NCBI RefSeq assembly: GCF_002078015.1
Contig: NZ_LWBP01000210.1
Coordinates: 248,001-312,000, forward strand
DNA length: 64,000 bases
Direction of reading: 5' to 3'
Source of the DNA: Niastella populi
GTDB taxonomy: Bacteria; Bacteroidota; Bacteroidia; Chitinophagales; Chitinophagaceae
Both the position numbers and the translations under genes were made by a program. Positions 9,021-18,860 of this stretch are shown in pieces. Numbering within the stretch: the stretch's first letter is position 1; the number at the start of each line of letters is the position of its first letter. The notes under the pieces are model-generated. The model was not told where the DNA came from, did no database searches, and saw nothing but the letters and a program-made list of their open reading frames with translations.

Positions 9021-12000
9021 ATGAGACATGTTCGCCTGCTAATTGCATTTTTATTACTGCATTCAGCAGTACTGGCCCAAACACGACAAATATCCGGGTC
9101 TGTCAAAGACAAGGCCGGCACCGGAATTCCCGCCGTAACAATTAAAGTAAAAGGAAAAGCCAATCAAACCGTTACCGACATCAACGGTGCTTTTAGTTTA
9201 CAGGTTCCAACTGGTAAAATACAACTTGTGGCAACATCGGTAGGCTACGGTGAAACAACCGTTGATGTAGCAGCCGATCAAAGCGACGTTGCAGTAACCA
9301 TGTCGGAATCAGGAGAGCAACTGGGTGAAGTTGTTGTTACCGCGTTAGGTATTTCGAAAGAAGCCAGGAAGGTAGGGTATTCTGTGTCAACCGTTGTAGG
9401 TGACCAGCTTAACCAGGCAAGGGAAACCAATGTGGCCAATTCATTAAGCGGCCGCGTTGCCGGTTTAAAGGTTTCTGGTACCAATGGCGGTCCCGGCGGC
9501 ACCGTAAAACTTTTATTGCGCGGTTTACCTAGTATGAATAACCCCGGCTCGCCGCTGTTTGTTATCAATGGCGTGCCGATGGACAATACACAAAGAGGCA
9601 GCTCCGGTGAGTGGGGCGGCGCCGATAACGGTGATGGTATCGGTAACATCAATCCCGATGACATTGAAACCATGACCGTATTGAAAGGTCAGGCCGCTTC
9701 TGCCCTCTACGGATCGAGAGCTACCAATGGTGTGATCCTTATTACTACCAAATCGGGTAAACGCGGTGATTTCTCGGTTGATTATAATTTGAACGTTATG
9801 GTTGACAGGGCCATTGACTTTACCGAGTTTCAATATGAATACGGACAGGGTGTTGGCGGTTTAAAACCGGCAACTGCTGTAGCCGCCCAGGCATCGGGCA
9901 GAATGAGCTGGGGCGAACGCCTCGATGGCTCGCAGGTTATTCAGTTCGATGGTAAAATGTATCCTTACAGCGCTCAGAAAGACAATATTGAAAATTTCTA
10001 CAGAACCGGCCCTTCCATTACCAATACAGTGGCAGTTTCAAGAGGGGGTGAAAGCGGTTCATTCCGTTTATCATTATCGAACCTGAGCAATGAGTCAATC
10101 GTTCGTAACAGCGGGCTCGACAGAAAGACCGTGAACCTGAACATAGAACAAAGCATCACCAGCAAGCTGTCGATAAAAATGATGGCTAATTATATTGATG
10201 AAAAATCAAAGAACCGGCCGCAGTTGAGCGATGGTCCCATGAATGCCAACAATGGCCAGTTCCTCGCTACCAATATTGACCAGAATATTTTGAAACCTGG
10301 CTACGATCCGGTAACGGGTTACGAAACACAGTTCAGCGATGATGAATATGTAACCAATCCGTGGTTTGTGGTGAACCAGTATGTAAACAATCTTGGCCGT
10401 AAACGTCTCATTACATCAACAGCCGTGCGGTACGAGTTTACCAAATGGCTGTATGCACAAGGCCGGTTGGGTTACGATATATCGCACGACCGGTTGTTTA
10501 AAGTAGAACCCTGGGGAACGGCTTATACAACTAACAGGGCCGGTAATTTACAGGACCTGCAGTCATGGGAGCGTTATGAATTGAACGTAGATGGATTGAT
10601 CGGCGCTAGCCATAAGATCACCGATGACCTCAGTTTTGATGCGGCCATTGGCGCCAACATTCGCAAGAACCAGGATGAAAGAATAAAGATCGGCGGCGGC
10701 CCGTTCATTCTCCCTTATCAATATTCATTCAATAACGTACAGAATTTTAACCGGGATTATGATTTCAACAAATCGCAGGTGAATTCGGCCTACTATACTG
10801 TTGACTTTGCCTGGAAAAATTTTCTTACAATCGGTACCACCGGCCGGTATGATGCTTATTCAACCCTGCCATCAGGCAACAATGACGTTTTCGTTCCCTC
10901 GGTTTCTGCCAGCCTGATCTTCTCTGAGTTAACCCATATCAGGGACCTGAATTTCGGTAAACTAAGGGCCTCTTACGCGGTTACCAGTAACGAGCTTACA
11001 ACGCCGTATGAAACCAAGGTATATTATTCCCTGGGAAATAATTTCAATGGAGTGCCCATGGGGCAGTTCAATACTTCATTGCCAAGTGGTTTGTTAAAAC
11101 CTTTTACGGTATCAGAGTTTGAGATCGGCACCGAGTTGCGCATGTTTGGAAACAGGTTGAATGTAGATGTGGCTTATTTCACCAAGAAAACAAGGGATGA
11201 GATCATGAATGCCACATTCAGCATTGCTACAGGTTACACCAGTGGGTACATTCCAAATGGTCAAACCCAGAACAAAGGAATTGAAGTGCTGGTAAGCGGT
11301 TCACCTGTTAAGACCAAGGACTTCAGCTGGACTGCAACCTTGAACTTCACATCGGTTAACAACAAAGTGTTAAGAACCGATGCTGCCAACAGGCCTGTAC
11401 CCCAGGGTCAGAACCGCGGAACATTAGGTAATGCCATTACAGCTTATGTTGTAGGTTTTGCCGGTCCGCAGATCCTGGCTTATGATTACAAGCGCGATTC
11501 AAAAGGTGAAATCGTGGTGGATGCATCAGGTTATCCATTGCGGGGCGATAGTTTGCTGGCCTGGGGTAGCGTGTTGCCAAAAGTGTATGGCGGTTTGAAC
11601 AATGAGATCAACTTCAAGGGAGTTACGCTTTCTTTCCTGATCGATTATAATTTTGGTAACAAAATACTCAGTGCTACCAGCTATTATTCCATTCTCCGCG
11701 GCCTGAACAAAATGACACTGGAAGGCCGTAACGGAATAACAAAAGGGGTAACGGAAGCCGGCGCACCCAATACCACACAGGCCGATGCCCAGGGATATTA
11801 CCGCGCACTGGCGCAAAATGTAACTTCTGTTCACGTGCTCGACGGCGATTTCATCAAACTTCGCCAGGTACAATTAAGTTATACCTTACCAGCAGCGATC
11901 GTTAGCAAATCAGTGATCTTCAGATCAGCTCAGATCTCATTGGTTGGCCGCAACCTGTGGACCATCATGAGGAAAAGTGATAACATCGATCCCGAATCAC

Positions 12001-12098
12001 AGTTCGGTTCCAATGTTCGATACGCTGGTATTGAAGGAACAAGTTTGCCTTCAACCCGTACTTATGGTGTTAACCTGAATTTGAAATTCAAAAAATAG
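9021..12098 (+). CDS. SusC/RagA-family TonB-linked outer-membrane transporter
   Basis: A 1025-residue outer-membrane protein. Order: signal peptide (1-19, ending AVLAQ), carboxypeptidase-regulatory-like beta domain at about 22-100 (QISGSVKDKAGTGIPAVTIKVKG), a TonB-box-like GEVVVTALG near 107, a plug domain (VNGVPMDN, VLKGQAASALYGSRATNGVILITTKSG) to about 245, then the 22-strand barrel. It imports oligosaccharides across the outer membrane with energy from TonB/ExbBD, working with the SusD lipoprotein encoded 42 bp downstream. The cargo is not readable from sequence, but the neighbouring GH35, GH3 and GH2 genes suggest a beta-linked hemicellulose or glycoconjugate. Confidence 0.95.
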   Translation: MRHVRLLIAFLLLHSAVLAQTRQISGSVKDKAGTGIPAVTIKVKGKANQTVTDINGAFSLQVPTGKIQLVATSVGYGETTVDVAADQSDVAVTMSESGEQLGEVVVTALGISKEARKVGYSVSTVVGDQLNQARETNVANSLSGRVAGLKVSGTNGGPGGTVKLLLRGLPSMNNPGSPLFVINGVPMDNTQRGSSGEWGGADNGDGIGNINPDDIETMTVLKGQAASALYGSRATNGVILITTKSGKRGDFSVDYNLNVMVDRAIDFTEFQYEYGQGVGGLKPATAVAAQASGRMSWGERLDGSQVIQFDGKMYPYSAQKDNIENFYRTGPSITNTVAVSRGGESGSFRLSLSNLSNESIVRNSGLDRKTVNLNIEQSITSKLSIKMMANYIDEKSKNRPQLSDGPMNANNGQFLATNIDQNILKPGYDPVTGYETQFSDDEYVTNPWFVVNQYVNNLGRKRLITSTAVRYEFTKWLYAQGRLGYDISHDRLFKVEPWGTAYTTNRAGNLQDLQSWERYELNVDGLIGASHKITDDLSFDAAIGANIRKNQDERIKIGGGPFILPYQYSFNNVQNFNRDYDFNKSQVNSAYYTVDFAWKNFLTIGTTGRYDAYSTLPSGNNDVFVPSVSASLIFSELTHIRDLNFGKLRASYAVTSNELTTPYETKVYYSLGNNFNGVPMGQFNTSLPSGLLKPFTVSEFEIGTELRMFGNRLNVDVAYFTKKTRDEIMNATFSIATGYTSGYIPNGQTQNKGIEVLVSGSPVKTKDFSWTATLNFTSVNNKVLRTDAANRPVPQGQNRGTLGNAITAYVVGFAGPQILAYDYKRDSKGEIVVDASGYPLRGDSLLAWGSVLPKVYGGLNNEINFKGVTLSFLIDYNFGNKILSATSYYSILRGLNKMTLEGRNGITKGVTEAGAPNTTQADAQGYYRALAQNVTSVHVLDGDFIKLRQVQLSYTLPAAIVSKSVIFRSAQISLVGRNLWTIMRKSDNIDPESQFGSNVRYAGIEGTSLPSTRTYGVNLNLKFKK

Positions 12099-12140
12099 AG
12101 CACGGCAGAAGAGCGATTATTAAACATTAAAATTTCCCAA

Positions 12141-13745
12141 ATGAAAAGAGGACTTATATATATATGGCTGGCAGTATTTGCGCTGGTAACGGGATGTAAA
12201 AAAGATTTCGATGCTATCAATACCGATCCCAACCAGGTAGCGCCTTCCAATTTCAACTCCGATTATTTTTTGTCGGGCAGCCAGTGGAATTATATCAATG
12301 GCATTACCGGTTATAACGGCGCCATTCTGTTCCAGAGCGGCTGGGCGCAGATCCTTGCTTCCACTACATCGGGCGCTGCGAACTATTACAGCAATATGGA
12401 TAAATATGTGCCATCGGGCCAAACCAACGACTATTCGGGCCGCGGGTTCGATCTCGGTTATAAAAGCGCCCGGCTGTCGCAGGAGATCATAAAGAACTAT
12501 GCCGACAACCCCGAAAAGGTGAATGTTGTAAGCGCCGCCACTGTAATGAAAGTACTCGCCATGCAGTTCGTTACTGACCTATATGGCGACGTTCCATATT
12601 CCCAGGCATTGCAGGCAGCAGCAAATATTACACAGCCGGTGTACGACAAACAACAGGATATTTATAATTCCATGTTGACCGAGCTCGATGAGGCATTATC
12701 AAAATTTGATGCGTCAAAGCCAAAACCTGCAGCCGATCTGTTCCCATATGCAGGCGATGTAGACAAATGGAGAAAGTTTGGATATTCTCTGATGTTGCGC
12801 GTGGCTATGCGGTTGACAAAAGTAGATCTGGCAAAGGCACAGCAATATGCTGAAAAAGCAGCAGCCGGTGGTACCCTGTCATCTGTTTCTGAAGATGCCT
12901 ATATCAGGGGCGACAATGCCAGCGGGTACCGCAGTGAGAACTCGCGTTCTCTTATCACTCCGGCCGATTTCTACCAGGTAAAATGGAGCAAAACGCTGAT
13001 CGACTTTCTTAAAGCAACGAACGATCCGCGCGTAAGCGCCATCGCAGAACTTCCACCAGCCGGCATTGCCGGGGCCCAAAATCCTGATCTTACCGGCAAT
13101 AATACCTTTGCCAACCAGATGGGATTGCCTAATGGCTGGGACCTGAATGGCGGTGCAACAGATATTACCAATGCACCCGGTTATCCCGGCGCATCGGGCA
13201 ATGACCCCATAGGCAATTATTCACGGCCACGTCAGGCTGTATATACCAATCTGAACAGCCCACAGTTTGTTTTAACATATGCAGAATCTGAACTGTTACT
13301 GGCCGAAGCAAAAGTGAGAGGCTGGAACGTAGGCGCTACTACGGCCGCCATGCATTATGCCAATGCAGTATCGGCTGGGCTGCAATCCCTGTCAGCCTTT
13401 GGCCCTGCTGCTACCATTGCTCCGGCAACGGCCAATGCGTATGCCGCTGCCCACCCGTTGAATACTTCATCAACAGCGGCTTCGCTGAAACAGATCAATG
13501 AACAATACTGGGCTACCACCGGCATTCTGTTGAATTTTGTAGAAGCCTGGAACAACTGGAGAAGATCGGGTTATCCCTTACTGACGCCGGTTGTTTATCC
13601 CGGTAACTTTTCGGGCGGTAATATTCCGAGAAGACAGTTGTATCCAACAACAGAGGCCTCTATCAACCCGGCCAACTACCGGTCGGCGGTAGGCAGCCTT
13701 ACAGCAGGCGATGTATTTCAATCGAGGGTTTGGTGGGATAAATAA
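12141..13745 (+). CDS. SusD/RagB-like surface glycan-binding lipoprotein
   Basis: A 534-residue lipoprotein; the signal ends in a lipobox (LVTGC, Cys at about 19) followed by KKDFD. The segments DLYGDVPYSQA, AEKAAAGG and LLAEAKVRG are typical of the SusD-like (RagB/SusD_2) tetratricopeptide fold. It caps the SusC barrel and binds the glycan before import. It is 42 bp after the SusC gene and surely cotranscribed. The gene end is followed by a long inverted repeat that could act as an RNA structure before the next gene. Confidence 0.93.
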   Translation: MKRGLIYIWLAVFALVTGCKKDFDAINTDPNQVAPSNFNSDYFLSGSQWNYINGITGYNGAILFQSGWAQILASTTSGAANYYSNMDKYVPSGQTNDYSGRGFDLGYKSARLSQEIIKNYADNPEKVNVVSAATVMKVLAMQFVTDLYGDVPYSQALQAAANITQPVYDKQQDIYNSMLTELDEALSKFDASKPKPAADLFPYAGDVDKWRKFGYSLMLRVAMRLTKVDLAKAQQYAEKAAAGGTLSSVSEDAYIRGDNASGYRSENSRSLITPADFYQVKWSKTLIDFLKATNDPRVSAIAELPPAGIAGAQNPDLTGNNTFANQMGLPNGWDLNGGATDITNAPGYPGASGNDPIGNYSRPRQAVYTNLNSPQFVLTYAESELLLAEAKVRGWNVGATTAAMHYANAVSAGLQSLSAFGPAATIAPATANAYAAAHPLNTSSTAASLKQINEQYWATTGILLNFVEAWNNWRRSGYPLLTPVVYPGNFSGGNIPRRQLYPTTEASINPANYRSAVGSLTAGDVFQSRVWWDK

Positions 13746-13752
13746 CGTTTAG

Positions 13753-13874
13753 GGTTTATGGTTTGTGGTTTGTGAACGTTGTAGCCCCTGAGTATTATTT
13801 TTTGCTGGCTGGCATTTCGGGCTATGCAATTATTACTTAGGGGTTTCGGCCTAAAGAACCACAAACCATAAACC
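13753..13874. repeat. Nested inverted repeats between SusD and the FG-GAP gene
   Basis: The outer arms are a perfect 18-bp inverted repeat (13753-13770 and 13857-13874, AACCACAAACCATAAACC). Inside lies a second pair, CCCCTGAGTA at 13785-13794 with TACTTAGGGG at 13834-13843. The outer arms are themselves made of short words (TTTATGG/TTTGTGG). There is no T run, so it is more likely an RNA processing or attenuation structure, or a mobile palindrome, than a standard terminator. Confidence 0.8.
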
Positions 13875-13897
13875 ACAAACTACAAACTGATGGTTAT

Positions 13898-16800
13898 ATG
13901 ATAAGAATACTAATTATAACGGTATTTGTTAATTGTATTTTTATTGCTGCACCGCAGTCGCAGCCCCTTTTTGAATTTTTAACTCCCAAACAAACCAATA
14001 TTCAGTTTGTAAACCGCATCAGCGAAACAGAGAATCTGAACGTGCTCGCGTATGAATATTTTTATAATGGCGGCGGCGTGGCGGTGGGTGATATAAACAA
14101 TGACGGGCTCGAAGATATCTTCCTGGTATCTAACATGGGCGAAAACAAGTTGTACCTGAACGGCGGGAAACTGCAGTTTAAGGATATAACAAAAGAGGCA
14201 GCGAAAGAACTGGCAGGAAGAACCGGAGGCTGGAAGACCGGTGTAACCATGGCCGATGTAAACGGCGATGGCTGGCTGGATATCTATGTTTGTTATTCCG
14301 GCAAAGTGAGCGACGATATGCGGCGCAACCAGTTGTTCATTAACCAGGGCAATGGTAAATTCAAAGAAGAAGCGGCAGTTTATGGTATCGATGATAAAAG
14401 TTATGGCACACAGGCCGCCTTTTTCGATTATGACAACGATGGCGACCTCGATCTGTTCTTACTGAACCATAGCACAAAGAAGATCGATAATATGGAACTG
14501 GCCCGGCACCGCGATGAAGTAGATGAACTGGCTGGTAACAAACTGTATGAAAACCGGAACAATCATTTTGTCGATGTTTCAAAAAAAGCGGGTATCAGGC
14601 AAAACCCGTTAACCTTTGGTTTAGGTATTGCCGTTGCCGATATCAACAAAGACGGCTGGCAGGATGTATATGTTACCAACGATTACAACGAGCCCGATTA
14701 CATGTACCTCAACAATGGCAACGGCACATTCACCAACAATGCCGATAAAAGCCTGCGTTACCTGTCGCAGTTTTCAATGGGCGTCGATATTGCCGATTTC
14801 AACAACGATGCATTGCCCGACATCATTACGCTCGATATGCTGCCCGAAGACAACCGGCGTCAAAAACTATTACAGCTGCAGGAGAACTACGAATCGTTTG
14901 CCCTGATGGTAAACCAGGGGCTCAACCCGCAGTATATGCGTAATATGCTGCATTTGAACAATGGCGGCCCCCTCCCGACCTCTCCGCCAGCTGGCGGAGG
15001 AGGAGATAGGGCTCTTTTCACCCCCTCCACCGGAGGGGGCAGGGGGGAGGCTCCTTCCTTCAGCGAAATTGGCCAGCTGGCCGGCATATCGAATACCGAT
15101 TGGAGCTGGTGCCCGTTACTGGCTGATTATGACAACGACGGTTACAAAGATCTTTTTGTCACCAACGGTTATTTACGCGATTACACCAACAAAGATTTTC
15201 TGCGTTACTGGGGCGATTACAAAGTAAAAAAGGCAATGGACCGTGAACCTGTTCTGCTGATGGACCTCATACGGGTTATGCCCTCAACAATGTTGCCTAA
15301 TTATATTTTCAGAAACAATCACAACTGCACCTTTACCAACCAGCAGAAACAATGGGGAATGGAAAAGCCGGCCATCTCATCCGGCGCGGTATATGCAGAC
15401 CTGGATAACGATGGTGACCTTGACCTTGTGATAAATAATATCAATGAACATGCGTTTGTATACCGGAATACCGCACGTGAAAACACGAAGGCCGGCTATG
15501 TTTCCCTAACGTTGCATTACAAAAAGCCCAACTGGTTTGCCATTGGCGCCAGGGTTTATCTGTATCAGAACAAAACGGTACAATATGCAGAGGTAAATCC
15601 GGCGCGCGGGTATCTTTCCTGTTTACCTGTTCGCCAGCATTTTGGTGTTCACAATTCCGCAACAATAGATTCAATAAAGATCGTTTGGCCCAACCGTACG
15701 GTGCAACTGCTTACCAACGTAGCCGCCAATAAAGAAATTACGGTTGAATACGAACAACCGCCCCAACCCATTATAGAAGAAAAACCGGTTTATGCAAAGA
15801 CCATTTTTGCGCCGGCCGATAAATTATTTACTTATAAACATACCGACCTAAGCGAAAATGATTTCAAACGCCAGTTGCTGATGTTGTTCATGTACAGCAA
15901 AACGGGTCCGGTGATAGCAAAAGGCGATGTGAATAAAGACGGGCGGGAAGACCTGTTTGTAAGCGGCGATAAAAACAAACCTGCCAAAATCTATATTCAG
16001 AATACGAAGGGGCTGTTTTATGAGGAACCCAATGTTATCGGTGATGAAAATACATCCTGCATTGCGGCTTCCGCATTTTTTGATGCAGATGGCGATGGTG
16101 ATCAGGACCTGTATGTTGCCAAAGGCGGTTATGCGTTGTTTGAACCCGGTACCCGGGCCCTGCAGGATGAACTATATCTGAACGACGGCCGCGGGCAATT
16201 CAAACCCGCGAAGGATGCACTGCCCAACCTGGGCGCTAACAGCAAATCATGCGTTCGGCCCTGCGATTATGACGGCGATGGCGATATCGACCTGTTTGTT
16301 GGCGGCCGTGTTATACCCGGTTACTATCCACTGACGCCAACTTCTTTCCTGCTGGTAAATGATGGCAAAGGGAAATTCACTACCGCAACCGTTCCTTTTA
16401 CACAGGCAGGTATGGTAACCGATGCGCAGTGGGCCGATCTGGATAAAGACGGCCGGAAGGACCTGGTGCTTTGCGGCGAGTTTATGCCGGTAACCGTGTT
16501 TATGAACACCGCCAACGGGTTTGTTGATAAAACAAGCGCCTGGTTCAATAAGAATGCCAACGGTTTTTGGTTTACCCTGCATGTGACCGATGTTGACGGG
16601 GATGGCAATGAAGATATCATTGCCGGCAACATGGGCCTGAACACCTGTATAAAAGTATCGGATAAGGAACCGGGCGAGCTGGTGTATGCCGATTTCGACA
16701 GCAATGGTTCTGTTGATCCTTTCTTTAATTTTTATATTCAGGGTGTAAGTTATCCGTTTGTCAGCCGCGATGAATTGAATGACCAGATCTACCCCATGCG

Positions 16801-17263
16801 CAAACGGTTCACTTCATATGCGGCTTATGCGCAGGCAACCCTCAACGATATTTTTTCAAAGGAGGAACTGGAAAAGGCAAACCGGTTAACTGTGACCGAA
16901 ACCCGTACCCTTGCTTTTTTGAACCGGAACGGGAAAATGGAACCCGTTGAATTGCCCATGCAGGCACAGTTTTCGGTAGTTACCAGTATTCTTTCCGATG
17001 ATTTTAACGGCGATGGAAAGAAAGACCTGTTACTGTTGGGAAATCGTTCCGATAACCGGTTGAAGATCGGTTGTATAAATTCAAGTTATGGCTGTTTGTT
17101 AAGCGGTGATGGAAAAGGCGGGTTTAATTATATTGATCAGCCCAATTCGGGGTTGAATATAAAAGGCGATGTAAAAGCCGCTGTGGAATTAAAAGCGAAC
17201 GACACAAAATATATTATAGCAGGTATCTGTAATGAAGCCATGGAATTTTATAAAGTACAGTAA
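13898..17263 (+). CDS. Large secreted FG-GAP/VCBS repeat protein with ASPIC/UnbV domain (CRTAC1-like)
   Basis: A 1121-residue protein with a signal peptide (ending IAAPQSQ). It contains at least twelve calcium-binding DxNxDGxxD loops (for example DINNDGLED, DVNGDGWLD, DYDNDGDLD, DLDNDGDLD, then DVNKDGRED, DADGDGDQD, DYDGDGDID, DFNGDGKKD), which build two beta-propeller-like blocks. Between them, at about 530-617, is an ASPIC/UnbV domain (GARVYLYQNK, NPARGYLSC, IDSIKIVWPN). Such proteins are often found behind SusCD pairs in this phylum; their function is not established, and surface glycan binding is my guess. Residues about 356-386 are a Gly/Pro-rich insert coded by a palindromic DNA element. 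The next gene follows closely on the same strand. Confidence 0.88.
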   Translation: MIRILIITVFVNCIFIAAPQSQPLFEFLTPKQTNIQFVNRISETENLNVLAYEYFYNGGGVAVGDINNDGLEDIFLVSNMGENKLYLNGGKLQFKDITKEAAKELAGRTGGWKTGVTMADVNGDGWLDIYVCYSGKVSDDMRRNQLFINQGNGKFKEEAAVYGIDDKSYGTQAAFFDYDNDGDLDLFLLNHSTKKIDNMELARHRDEVDELAGNKLYENRNNHFVDVSKKAGIRQNPLTFGLGIAVADINKDGWQDVYVTNDYNEPDYMYLNNGNGTFTNNADKSLRYLSQFSMGVDIADFNNDALPDIITLDMLPEDNRRQKLLQLQENYESFALMVNQGLNPQYMRNMLHLNNGGPLPTSPPAGGGGDRALFTPSTGGGRGEAPSFSEIGQLAGISNTDWSWCPLLADYDNDGYKDLFVTNGYLRDYTNKDFLRYWGDYKVKKAMDREPVLLMDLIRVMPSTMLPNYIFRNNHNCTFTNQQKQWGMEKPAISSGAVYADLDNDGDLDLVINNINEHAFVYRNTARENTKAGYVSLTLHYKKPNWFAIGARVYLYQNKTVQYAEVNPARGYLSCLPVRQHFGVHNSATIDSIKIVWPNRTVQLLTNVAANKEITVEYEQPPQPIIEEKPVYAKTIFAPADKLFTYKHTDLSENDFKRQLLMLFMYSKTGPVIAKGDVNKDGREDLFVSGDKNKPAKIYIQNTKGLFYEEPNVIGDENTSCIAASAFFDADGDGDQDLYVAKGGYALFEPGTRALQDELYLNDGRGQFKPAKDALPNLGANSKSCVRPCDYDGDGDIDLFVGGRVIPGYYPLTPTSFLLVNDGKGKFTTATVPFTQAGMVTDAQWADLDKDGRKDLVLCGEFMPVTVFMNTANGFVDKTSAWFNKNANGFWFTLHVTDVDGDGNEDIIAGNMGLNTCIKVSDKEPGELVYADFDSNGSVDPFFNFYIQGVSYPFVSRDELNDQIYPMRKRFTSYAAYAQATLNDIFSKEELEKANRLTVTETRTLAFLNRNGKMEPVELPMQAQFSVVTSILSDDFNGDGKKDLLLLGNRSDNRLKIGCINSSYGCLLSGDGKGGFNYIDQPNSGLNIKGDVKAAVELKANDTKYIIAGICNEAMEFYKVQ
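14966..15058. mobile_element. Palindromic miniature element inserted in frame in the FG-GAP gene
   Basis: About 90 bp of very different composition interrupt the gene between LHLNNGG and SFSEIGQL. It holds a perfect 18-bp palindrome, CTCCGCCAGCTGGCGGAG (14982-14999), and a second hairpin with stem CCCCCTCC / GGAGGGGG and loop ACC (15021-15039), flanked by C-rich and G-rich ends. Its length keeps the reading frame and codes a Gly/Pro-rich loop. It looks like a dispersed two-hairpin repeat of the REP/palindromic-element kind; edges are approximate and no transposase is present. Confidence 0.7.
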
Positions 17264-17345
17264 TATGCTTAAAGAGTCTCTTCGTTTGTTTGATATGTCA
17301 AACCGGTGCCTGGAAACGGGCGCCGGTATATTTTCCATTGCCTGC

Positions 17346-18710
17346 ATGCAACGAATTGGAAAATATATGCTTCTGGTTATACTGTTACTGGGTCAACAGA
17401 GAACCATTGCTCAACCAACGGCTGTTAAAGCAAGGGTAATGCAGAAAAGTGAAGCGGCATTTACCCGTTATCTGCAGCCCGCCGTTTTTTCTTTATCGAA
17501 AATAATGATGCACGACGTGGTGAATCCGCCTGCGGCTGCCCGTTACTATGCCTATTGTATGCTGGGCGCTTATGAGATCATTTCGCAAAACGATTCTACG
17601 CTCACTACGCTGAATAACTTACTGAAACAATATGAACGGCCGTTGATAACCACCAAACGCGGCAGTTACGATCCCCGCATTGCAGCCATATATTGTATTA
17701 TGGAAACAGGCAGGCTTATGTTGCCATCGGGTTACCGCCTGCAGGAAGAAGAGGAACAATTCATTGCACAACAAATTAAAGCCAGGGTGCCGCGGGCAAT
17801 GCTCGACAGTTCGGTTGCAGTTGCCAATTACATTGCCGCGAAGATGGCCGGCTATGCCAAAGCCGACCGCTACGGTAAGTTAAGCGCACAGCTGAGGTAT
17901 ACCCCGGTAAAGGGCGACAGCTACTGGTATCCCACGCCGCCGGCCTATATGGAAGCGGTAGAGCCTAACTGGAAAACGATACGCCCGCTGGTGATCGATT
18001 CGTGTAACCAGTTTTTACCAAAGCCGCCGGTTGTGTTCAGTAAAGACAGCGCCAGTGAATTTTACAAAATGGCTAAAGAAGTATATGATGTTTCGGTAAA
18101 ACCAACCGAGGAGCAACTGAACATAGCTTCGTTCTGGGATTGCAACCCGTTTGTTGTAGCCACCTCGGGGCATATGATGATCGGGTTTAAAAAGATCAGT
18201 CCGGGCGGCCACTGGATGAACATTGCCGGCATAGCTGCTCAGCAGGCGCACTTGAGTTTCAATGCTACCATTACTGTGCAGATGCTGACAGGCATTACCA
18301 TCCATGATGCGTTCATCAGCTGCTGGGATGAAAAGTACCGGTCGAACCGCATCCGGCCTGAAACCTATATCAACCGCTATATCAATATAAAATGGCAGCC
18401 CCTGCTGCAAACCCCGCCCTTTCCCGAATACACCAGCGGCCATAGCGTGGTATCAACAGCCGCCGCTGAAGTGCTTACCTATATGTTGGGCGATAAGTTA
18501 ACGTATACCGATAATTCCGAAGAAATATTCGAGATCCCCGCAAGAACATTTACTTCTTTCCGGCAGGCCGCGGATGAAGCCGCGGTTTCACGGCTGTACG
18601 GCGGCATTCACTATCGCGATGCTATTGTGAATGGGCAGGACCAGGGCAGGGAAGTGGGGATGTTTATCGTTGGCAGATTGAAGGCGGTAGGGATGAAGCC
18701 GGTGAAATGA
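17346..18710 (+). CDS. Vanadium-dependent haloperoxidase / PAP2-superfamily secreted protein
   Basis: A 454-residue protein from the chosen start, where MQRIGKYMLLVILLLGQQ begins a good signal peptide; the frame is open further upstream to 17232, but that would overlap the previous gene and bury the signal. The C-terminal third carries the vanadate/phosphate pocket: KYRSNRIRP (about 329-337), TSGHSVVS (His about 366) and SRLYGGIHYRDAIVNGQ (His about 420). This matches the KxxxxxxRP, PSGH and SRxxxGxHxxxD signatures of PAP2 and vanadium haloperoxidases. Whether it oxidises halides or is a phosphatase cannot be told. It is closely linked to the FG-GAP gene and the SusCD pair and is probably transcribed with them. 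Confidence 0.85.
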   Translation: MQRIGKYMLLVILLLGQQRTIAQPTAVKARVMQKSEAAFTRYLQPAVFSLSKIMMHDVVNPPAAARYYAYCMLGAYEIISQNDSTLTTLNNLLKQYERPLITTKRGSYDPRIAAIYCIMETGRLMLPSGYRLQEEEEQFIAQQIKARVPRAMLDSSVAVANYIAAKMAGYAKADRYGKLSAQLRYTPVKGDSYWYPTPPAYMEAVEPNWKTIRPLVIDSCNQFLPKPPVVFSKDSASEFYKMAKEVYDVSVKPTEEQLNIASFWDCNPFVVATSGHMMIGFKKISPGGHWMNIAGIAAQQAHLSFNATITVQMLTGITIHDAFISCWDEKYRSNRIRPETYINRYINIKWQPLLQTPPFPEYTSGHSVVSTAAAEVLTYMLGDKLTYTDNSEEIFEIPARTFTSFRQAADEAAVSRLYGGIHYRDAIVNGQDQGREVGMFIVGRLKAVGMKPVK

Positions 18711-18860
18711 GTTGTCTGGCAAGGCAATAGCTGTAAAAGAATGGAAATGTCCCCGTTTGAGATCCAGACCGGTACTCCTGCCTTTCTTATACAGCAGATC
18801 AAAAGGAGAGGTGAATTCCGGTAGCTGATCTGACAACCGGAAATTTTGTAATTTTAAAGT

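Noticed and set aside
17232-17345. Upstream extension of the haloperoxidase-like gene
   Set aside because: It overlaps the FG-GAP gene and would place the signal peptide internally.
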